A stretch of 54,465 nt of DNA from Lingula anatina. Taxonomy: Eukaryota > Brachiopoda > Lingulata > Lingulida > Lingulidae. Location: NCBI RefSeq assembly GCF_001039355.2, contig NW_019775402.1, forward strand, positions 491,624 to 546,088, written 5' to 3'. The translations under genes were made by a program, and so were the position numbers. Every line of letters begins with the position of its first letter. Position 1 is the stretch's first letter. A model generated the notes under the pieces. That model saw only the letters and a list, made by a program, of their open reading frames with translations. It made no database searches and was not told the DNA's origin. This document shows, one piece after another, positions 47,767-54,465 of this stretch.

Positions 47767-49452
47767 TTACACAATCACTTGCTCGCGAATGTGCCGTATA
47801 GGTTCAGTCACATGTTGGATACGTGGCTCAAAAGCATACATTACATGCACTGTACATGCATATGCGCATACTACAATAATACGCAATTTGGGCAATGCGC
47901 GCTCAAGGCAAGGGCAAATCGTATTTTCATGCAATCATGAAATTTAAGGTAACGACCTAAGGATCTTAATGTGCATCTGAACAGAAATGTGACGTACAGA
48001 ACGGAAGCAGGAAGCTGAGATGCTCAGATATGATTTAATTACACCGTCACATTCGCATTTTAATATTAAAATACATACAAAATAATCTAAAACGCTTGCC
48101 TGGTGATGCGTACTCCCCTCTTCCTCGTAGCATATTTATTATTCCATGTACAGCTTGTTTTACTCTTCATTACCCAGTTGTAACTATTAAAAAAAATCTA
48201 TTTCCGCTTCAGAGTAGCAGTTTGATCCAGAAATGCTGAACATTTAAACCTGTCGGTATAGTTTATGCGGGTGAAATAATAGCGGTAGCATATAATACAA
48301 GTACATATTTAGTGTAATTGATGTTGCAGCTACCTTTATATTAGTAATATAACACAAAGTACATGAGCTAAGTACACAAAAGTATTGAAATCAGCAAAAA
48401 ATACATTCTGACAAAAAAAAGTATCCATTTCCCTTTATATCTTAGACAAAATATGTCACTTTTAAAAACGTGATTGAAAGAGTGAACCACTGATTTACCC
48501 CGTGTCAACAGTATAGACATTTTTTCCCTTTGACAGTCTAGTCAGATGCTCAATTTAATCTAACAGTTTAATCTAATTTTGTGTGTGTGATACAGCCGTA
48601 CGGTACCATTCACATACGTCGCCATAATCTACTTATGTTCGTAGATTTAAAGTTTTAAGTTTCTAGTCTTTGAATCCCTGTCGTGATGGAGATAGGTACT
48701 GCTGATTTTCACTTGTGACAGTTAATAAGCGGTTTAATAGGTCGTAATTTTCTCAACGGTTTAGAATAGGACACATATAGGGTAGGGCTATATCTTGGAA
48801 TATTCCAGAAAATATGCCTCAAAATCTGAAAATTGATGCGTCGCTCACAAATTACTTTACCAAAGTTGACGGAGTACAATTAACTGTATTTGCCATTTTA
48901 ATAATAGAGTTTTGCACATTATGAATGCCTGCAAAAAAAAAAGCATTGCTGTATTGCTAATTTCCAAAATGCACACGCAAGGAATTTCGACCAGTGAGGA
49001 GTTTGAACGTCCTTGTTTAGTGAAGATGAATGTGAGGCGCATCTGTTGTTTATGAGAATTGGTTCGCACACAATCACTAGATTTGATGTAATGTAATTAC
49101 CATGTCCTTTGGGATAACGACCTACGGCTGTATATAACCGTGCGAACCTTTCTAGGGTGTATTTCAAGATAATTAACCACAAAGCAAGATTTAAAAGTCT
49201 CAAAATTTGCCTAATTATTGTAGATTGTGCTATGCAAAACGCTCGTCGAAAAAGGACAAGATCCAGCGGAACGCTTTAATATGCAATGACCCCTTATCTC
49301 GCGAGGCTTTTGAAAAGTTACGCACGTGGACCTTCCGGATTAATTCAACGTGACGTTAATCGAGGCGAATGATATTTCTGTTTGTTTCTAAACTGCATGA
49401 AAAAGAACTATAGTGTTCTTTGATAACGTTCAATGTTCATATAATCACCAAT
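47767..49452. other. Intergenic; no gene seen
   Basis: AT-rich unique sequence. A 94-codon minus-strand frame at 48919-49203 contains no recognised domain. Confidence 0.5.
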
Positions 49453-49687
49453 CCGCCAAGGAGGTTATGGTTTCACCCCCGTTTGTCTGTTTGTCTGTCT
49501 GTCGTCAACCTAACTCAAAAAGTTATGGACCGATTTTGATGAAATTTTCAGGAACTGTCAGAAGTGGGCCAAGGAAAAGATGATTAGTTTTTGTTGGTGA
49601 CCCGGATCAATAATCAATCAATAATCAATAATAATTAAAAATTGCTGCCTTAGCGGAGGTCTGCGCTCTCGGAGTGCTTTTCTAGTT
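49453..49687 (+). mobile_element. Dispersed repeat of a type found across many marine animals
   Basis: It starts CCGCCAAGGAGGTTATGGTT, goes through a GTTTGTCTGTTTGTCTGTCT tract, then AGTTATGGACCGATTTTGAT, AAATTTTCAGGAACTGTCAG and AGTGGGCCAAGG, a small AATCAATAATCAAT repeat, and ends in TAGCGGAGGTCTGCGCTCTC and GGAGTGCTTTTCTAGTT. I recall near-identical wording as a dispersed repeat in distant marine animals, though I cannot search for it here. CCGCCAAGG at the start and CCTTAGCGG near the end are approximate inverted complements. No functional coding frame is seen. Confidence 0.6.
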
Positions 49688-50094
49688 TTTCACCTTTCGC
49701 TACTGCATTGTATTGGCTAAAAAAGTACACAAAACTTATCTGACGTTTTTGTCCTGAAAGATACACGACCATCACTAATTATACGTTCAGTAATACCAGG
49801 ACAAAAAAGAAATACGAGGAAACCGCAAACAAGAACAAGTTATGTTTATCGAGTAATTATCGAAGAATACACCCCAAAGTATTAAGGTAATCAGCAGGTA
49901 ATTGTGCTGTTTCTAACCCTTTTCAGTCCGCTAATGAAGAACACGCTATCCTTCTGCCAGATTATTAGCAGTTCCACAAATCCCGTTTTTTAAATGTTGA
50001 CATTCGTCACGCCATGTCCTCATTGGGCCATATCCGCATTGAATTGAAATCATAGCTATATAGCTACAGTAGAAACTTATTCAATAGGGAAATG
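49688..50094. other. Intergenic; no gene seen
   Basis: Short stretch of unique sequence; nothing supported. Confidence 0.5.
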
Positions 50095-50588
50095 GAACAA
50101 TACAACATTGGTCAAAAAGGTTAGCCCACCACCAGTATCATGTGATTTTATTTGTAAATAAATGATCACATCACAGGTGAAAATGGTTACAAATAGTAAT
50201 TTTCATTCCAGAAACCATAACTAACATGATTAGTGGAACAGAAAACACAAACTAGCGGTGAAGATATCAATATTTAATACCATTTATTCACATTTATTAT
50301 ATGTACCCCCTCAAATCCGACGTTTCACTGTGATTTCTACAGAGGTAAAGAAACGTCCATTACATTGAAAAGACGCCACCAAATGTCACCAATTTTACAC
50401 ACATTTAGCATTAGAGTGTGATCGTTATAGGTCACGTATCTAAAAGCGTGTGTGTCAACCGCGTACTGTAGTTATCTCCTGTGGGCGGCGCGGATATCTT
50501 CACCGCTAGTTTGTATTTTCTGAACCACTAATCATGAAACATGAAACTAGGGGTGGGACAACCTTTTTAACCAATGTTGTATGTTTTA
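50095..50588. mobile_element. Inverted-repeat element with two-step arms (about 494 bp)
   Basis: The outer arms are 50095-50136 (ACAATACAACATTGGTCAAA, AAGGTTAGCCCACC) and 50547-50588 (the complement, with GTCCCACCCC). A second pair of arms of about 44 nt lies at 50226-50269 (ATGATTAGTGGAACAGAAAA, then AAACTAGCGGTGAAGATATC) and 50492-50535. On the right the two arms are only about 11 bp apart; on the left they are about 89 bp apart. Either the left side carries an insertion or the right side a deletion. The central 220 bp is unique, with no open frame of note. Confidence 0.8.
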
Positions 50589-51569
50589 CAAGATACGGTT
50601 TTCAGTTTTACAATCATTACGTTTCTTTGATGATACATTTTTTTATTCTGGAAGAAACTGATTTATATGTTTGATTATTTTTTTTTTCATTTTTATCAAC
50701 TGCTTCATGTTAACAACATAATATCATATCCATACTAATAACTTAACTGTTAACCAAACAGGATGCCAAGTATCTAATAAAAAATTGTTCTTTCTGTAAA
50801 AGTCTTCGCTAAATTAACTTAAAGCGTACCACATGCGCTCACAATCTGCCTACATTGTACAGAAATATATATTTCACAGTAAGACAAACGCTGCGCCTCA
50901 AAACTCAAAACCGACACCATTAATAGCGTGAGTGGCGTTCGTTGTCCCGGTGAGGTCATGCTGATCAGAGTTTCAAGCGTGGAGAAAATTGACACTTTGA
51001 TTAAGCGTATTTTCTTGTACAGCCCCGAATCGCCCCTTGGGGGAATAATGCGGAGAACTAAGCAACTCAGCAACTCATGCAATCTTTCCCACCATCTGAT
51101 AAGTCGAACAAGTGAGATCGGGTAATTTCCATCAGTTGGAATAAAGTGACAGGCCTTTCCGTAACACGCTCCGTTGACAGAATGCACCCATGGTTTTAAC
51201 AACCAGTTCGATGCTGCCCTAATTGAATTTGAGGCTATGGGAATTTATTTTTGATTTATTGCATCGTCTAACTGTCAAAGTTAAAAGACATTTCTCTACC
51301 TCCGTTATTTAAGTGCCGGACTGCCATTGATTTGTGAGTGGGTATAGAAACAACGTTTTCGGAGCCAAGATGGGATTCTTGCTAACAGAATGTATGCTGC
51401 CGCTTTCATTTTCACTCGATTTAACTGCGACGTCTCCATGCTCGTAAATACTTAACCAATTCGGCCAAGACAAATTTCGCTGTAAAATATTTTGACTGAA
51501 ATGGGATTTTTGTAAGGGGCAAAATGTTGCATTTATTCTATCTCTGTCCTAACACAAATCGTTGCACAC
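50589..51569. other. Intergenic; one unexplained minus-strand open frame
   Basis: A frame of 127 codons at 50819-51202 on the minus strand is the longest here, but its full length uses a non-ATG start; no domain is visible and I do not count it as a gene. The rest is unique AT-rich DNA. Confidence 0.4.
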
Positions 51570-51687
51570 CTGGGCCCCGTGACTCGAAAGCATCGCGTAT
51601 TGCGAATAGCGAGTATGGGCGAGTTATGGAATCGAGACGCTTGCGCTCGGTCGCAATGAGAGATGCTTTCGATTTACGGGACCCTGG
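51570..51687. mobile_element. Short foldback MITE-like element (118 bp)
   Basis: The left arm begins CTGGGCCCCGTGACTCGAAA followed by GCATC and ATTGCGA. The right arm, ending ATTTACGGGACCCTGG, is its inverted complement over about 45 nt (shared core TCGAAAGCATC). The centre (TAGCGAGTATGGGCGAGTTA) is the loop. No coding content. Confidence 0.75.
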
Positions 51688-52611
51688 ATCGCATCAAAGT
51701 AGTACCAGTTGAAATAGTGTAAACGGGGTGCGTTGACTTGCAGCGGAGGTGTGTACAAAGCCACTGGTATTGTTGCTCACTCTCGTTTCCTGGAGCCTCG
51801 CAGTTATTTCCCGTATTATAACTACTTTTTGGAGGATTTCGGTTCTCGAGGTCTTTCTTGTAAGTGATTAACAGGACAATTGATCTCAGATTAATGTGTG
51901 CATCAATAAAAAATAAGTGACACTTTGTGTAAACCGCCGCACTACTGGGTCTGGCCTTTCTATGCGTAATTCTTGCTGCGGATTAGACACAGACCTCGGC
52001 CTCCGAACGATCGCTCTTCCATTCACCGATAACGATAGTGATACGATACGTACTTGAATAGATAGCAACTAGGAAACGTTTGATAGTTTGGTAGTAATAA
52101 AAACCGAGTGCTTTTGCGCTCTTTTACAATTTTAGCCCTTAAGCCAAAGGATAGTTAAGCTTTTTTGACCTTATACTTGTACGTCATCATGCCGCATTAT
52201 TTTAACGATTTCTCTTTAACTAAACCATGGGGGTTTGTGGGATTTCCTGTTTGTTTCATGACACGATATGAATATATGCGTATAAAGGTTTCCGTGAAGT
52301 GTGTACTCATAACGAAACCGATGATTGTGCTTTGCTGAGAGGGCATTTTTCCTGAAACTCGCAGGATTTAAATTCCACGTCTGCCCGTTGGTGATTATAA
52401 TACACACCGGGTTTACTTATTTGTCAATCAGTACGTGTCTTAATTTACTTCTTGGAAGCTGTTATTCGCTAAATATGCAACCTGTCTAAAACAATTATAC
52501 TCGACTTTGACAACTACACGACCAAGTGAACTCTCAGATGTGATGTAACAGAGATCAAGTGTCAGGAGGCACGTAGGGACCATCCCCAGACCCTATCTTA
52601 CTAACTGTGGA
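51688..52611. other. Intergenic; no gene seen
   Basis: Unique sequence with short frames only. Confidence 0.5.
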
Positions 52612-52790
52612 CCTTTCTATCCCCGAGGTGATTCTCGCTAAATTGCAATCAAATTAAGCGGCTTAGATGTCTGTCGCGCTTACTGAAGCTGCTAAGGGGT
52701 AATTAATTATCGTGTAGCAACTTCAGTAGGCGTGCCAGACATCTAAGCCGCTTAACCTGAAAGCAATTTCGCGAAAAACCCTTCGGAGAT
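52612..52790. mobile_element. Foldback element, related to family B
   Basis: Arms of about 75 nt at 52618-52695 and 52715-52790 pair around a loop of about 19 nt. The best-kept part is TTAAGCGGCTTAGATGTCTG, identical in both arms. The outer arm (ATTCTCGCTAAATTGCAATC, AAATTAA) parallels ACTCTCGCTGAATGCAGTC and AGATTAA of the element at 33534. The sequence would form a long imperfect hairpin if transcribed. Confidence 0.75.
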
Positions 52791-53108
52791 GGATCGATCC
52801 TATTAGATAGATCTAGGTAAGGGAACCCAGTCATAGCGGTTGTTTTTCTCACCTCTTGTAACCTCATATTTAACTCCAGTATGTGTTAAATATGAGTACT
52901 TTACCTTACATTAATATTTATCTGTCCGACTATCTGTGGATTCCGAGTAACTGTGTCAAGGTGAAATTGTGCTTTCTTATTTCATTCGGGCTTACTTTGC
53001 TTGCAGGTGTTTAATATTTTCTAAAAGCGACAAGATTGGTGAGTGTATGCCTGCACCACAGTAAGCATAATATGTGCGCACTGATGTACAGTGAACTCCG
53101 GGTTCCTG
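52791..53108. other. Intergenic; no gene seen
   Basis: A small repeat of TTAAATATGAGTACT / CATATTTAAC words near 52865-52899 forms a weak inverted repeat. Nothing else. Confidence 0.45.
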
Positions 53109-53146
53109 ACCCCCCCCCCCCCCCCACACACACACACACACACACC
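53109..53146. repeat. C-run followed by (CA)n
   Basis: About 16 C residues then about 10 CA units. Confidence 0.95.
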
Positions 53147-54465
53147 TCACCACACCCTTACACTTCATTACACCCATTTGTATCTGAACCACTGATCAAA
53201 TGATATTTCAGATTGTGCCTGTTTCAGATGCTCTAGGGGTACATATGTAATTGGGAATCCAACTTCTTTCTTTTGAAGAAGCAAATGTCTCCTAAAATGT
53301 CCCATAACGATTAAGAAATCTTGGTCTCACAGTGGACTTTTCCCTTTTAAGGATTTTTGTTTTAAAATTGGGACGCACGGCTCTCAAAACTTATCGTGAC
53401 CTATAAAAACGTGTGTCGGTTTTCTGCTGAATTTTTGAAAGTATAGTCATCGATGACAAGCGTATTTTATCGTTGAATGGGACATGATTTCTGAGGTATT
53501 GTCTGTCATTTCCATTTGTGTTGAGACGATTGGCCGCCAAACTCATACAAGTGGCGGGAGTAAATAAGTGGTAAATAACGAAAACATGGGACATTTAAGA
53601 TCACAGGCATCCATCCAATTACTCAAAAACCATTGCTGACAATTCAGGCAACAAAAATCATGTTGAAAATTAGACAAGAGTCCGAGGTCACAAATTGGCA
53701 AATTTCTTTTCTGCCCGATCAATTGCAATCTGACATGTGTTGATTCCTTTTGGTCACCAAATAATGAACGAGTCACATTCTGCCTTATAATCATTCTAAA
53801 TTGAATACAAAACAAAAAATAGATGAACCAAAAATGATAAAAAAGATGTGTAAGGAATGTGGACCTAGTGATTTGCGCTTGGTCCTTCATTGTGTAGGCA
53901 GTGGAATAACTCACTACAATACCAGAACCAGAGGCAGAGAAGCTCCCCATATTTTGACATTTCATTAGAAAAATACTTTTGTCGTGGGATTTTATGCCTA
54001 ATGAATAAGGTGAAAGGGAATCTTGATTCGAAATGCTAGCTAGGGAACGCATTTTTTTCCTTCCGGAGATGCTTTTGGGGTCTATTTAGACACATGTTGT
54101 TCAAAACAATTGCCAAAACAATTTCAGGATCCGACCGTTTGGCTTACTCACAGAAACCGCATTGTGTTTCACATACGTCTGTTCTTTTTTATGAGTCCTT
54201 TAGAAAGAACAGATCATTTCCCCCAAGTTTTATCTTAATGTCATCTTGGCTTCCGCTTAATCTCCGTTGCATTCCGCAGCTCTTGCAGACCGTTGGCAAG
54301 AGTGGTGCAAAGTACATGCAAACTTGGCACACATTGTCACAGGCAATCTGATATCAGAACTGGAATAACCACTAAAACACTGAACTGTTCTCTGATGAAT
54401 TCGTGAATACTTTGAACATTAAGAGTCAATGACTAAATGTCAACAAGGGGGTGTTAATAGCCATG
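53147..54465. other. Right end of window; no supported gene
   Basis: A 169-codon ATG-started frame on the minus strand at 53543-54052 is the longest ordinary open frame outside the receptors. It is Phe/Leu/Ser-rich with a hydrophobic patch (residues ~87-106) and matches no family that I know. It could be a transposon remnant or chance; I leave it unannotated as a gene. A plus-strand 85-codon frame at 54094-54351 is likewise unrecognised. Confidence 0.4.

Noticed and set aside
50819-51202. 127-codon minus-strand frame as a gene
   Set aside because: Its full length depends on a TTG start and I recognise no domain; perhaps chance or a decayed exon.
53543-54052. 169-codon minus-strand frame as a gene
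   Set aside because: No domain, repeat or flanking gene structure supports it; kept as a note under the intergenic entry.

Overview
This window looks like gene-poor, AT-rich DNA from an animal, most likely a marine invertebrate of lophotrochozoan type (brachiopod, mollusc or annelid). The grounds are eukaryotic gene structure (a splice acceptor leading into a terminal exon), two intronless rhodopsin-class GPCRs of the FMRFamide-receptor / GPR139-142-like kind that is expanded in such animals, many GT/GA/TA microsatellites, and many short non-coding inverted-repeat elements. The phylum is inference; nothing here fixes the species.

Layout. Bases 122-490 (+) are the last exon of a gene that enters from the left. 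It encodes an acidic tail with five spaced repeats of the form (W/M/L)-(D/E)-(M/V)-P. Bases 6268-7395 (+) encode a 375-residue GPCR. Bases 28165-29277 (-) encode a 370-residue paralogue. The two receptors point towards each other about 21 kb apart and share the same unusual changes at the standard GPCR switch motifs: D/E-R-F for DRY, Ser for the TM6 toggle Trp, and N-F-x-L-Y for NPxxY. They probably sense a peptide or small ligand at the cell surface. No ligand, partner or pathway gene is visible beside them.

The DNA between and after the receptors is mostly unique AT-rich sequence, with no further gene that I can support. It holds several families of short terminal-inverted-repeat (MITE-like) elements: a four-copy family of about 160 bp (12028, 15838, 27520 and, inverted, 33783), a pair of related foldback elements (33534 and 52612), a 0.68 kb element built on ATTCGTGG-type motifs (39402), a two-step inverted-repeat element (50095), and single elements at 31393, 49453 and 51570. 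No transposase or reverse transcriptase is present, so all would be non-autonomous.

The assembly needs care. All three places with N are flanked by direct repeats. At 8390-8610 an exact 110-bp repeat brackets one N. Bases 18365-22467 look like a second haplotype of the locus that has been placed between the two contigs it should bridge: its left part repeats 17039-17764 and its right part repeats 22469-25705. The real distance between the receptors may therefore be about 16-17 kb. Comparing the two alleles also shows that the small open frames in this segment are not maintained.
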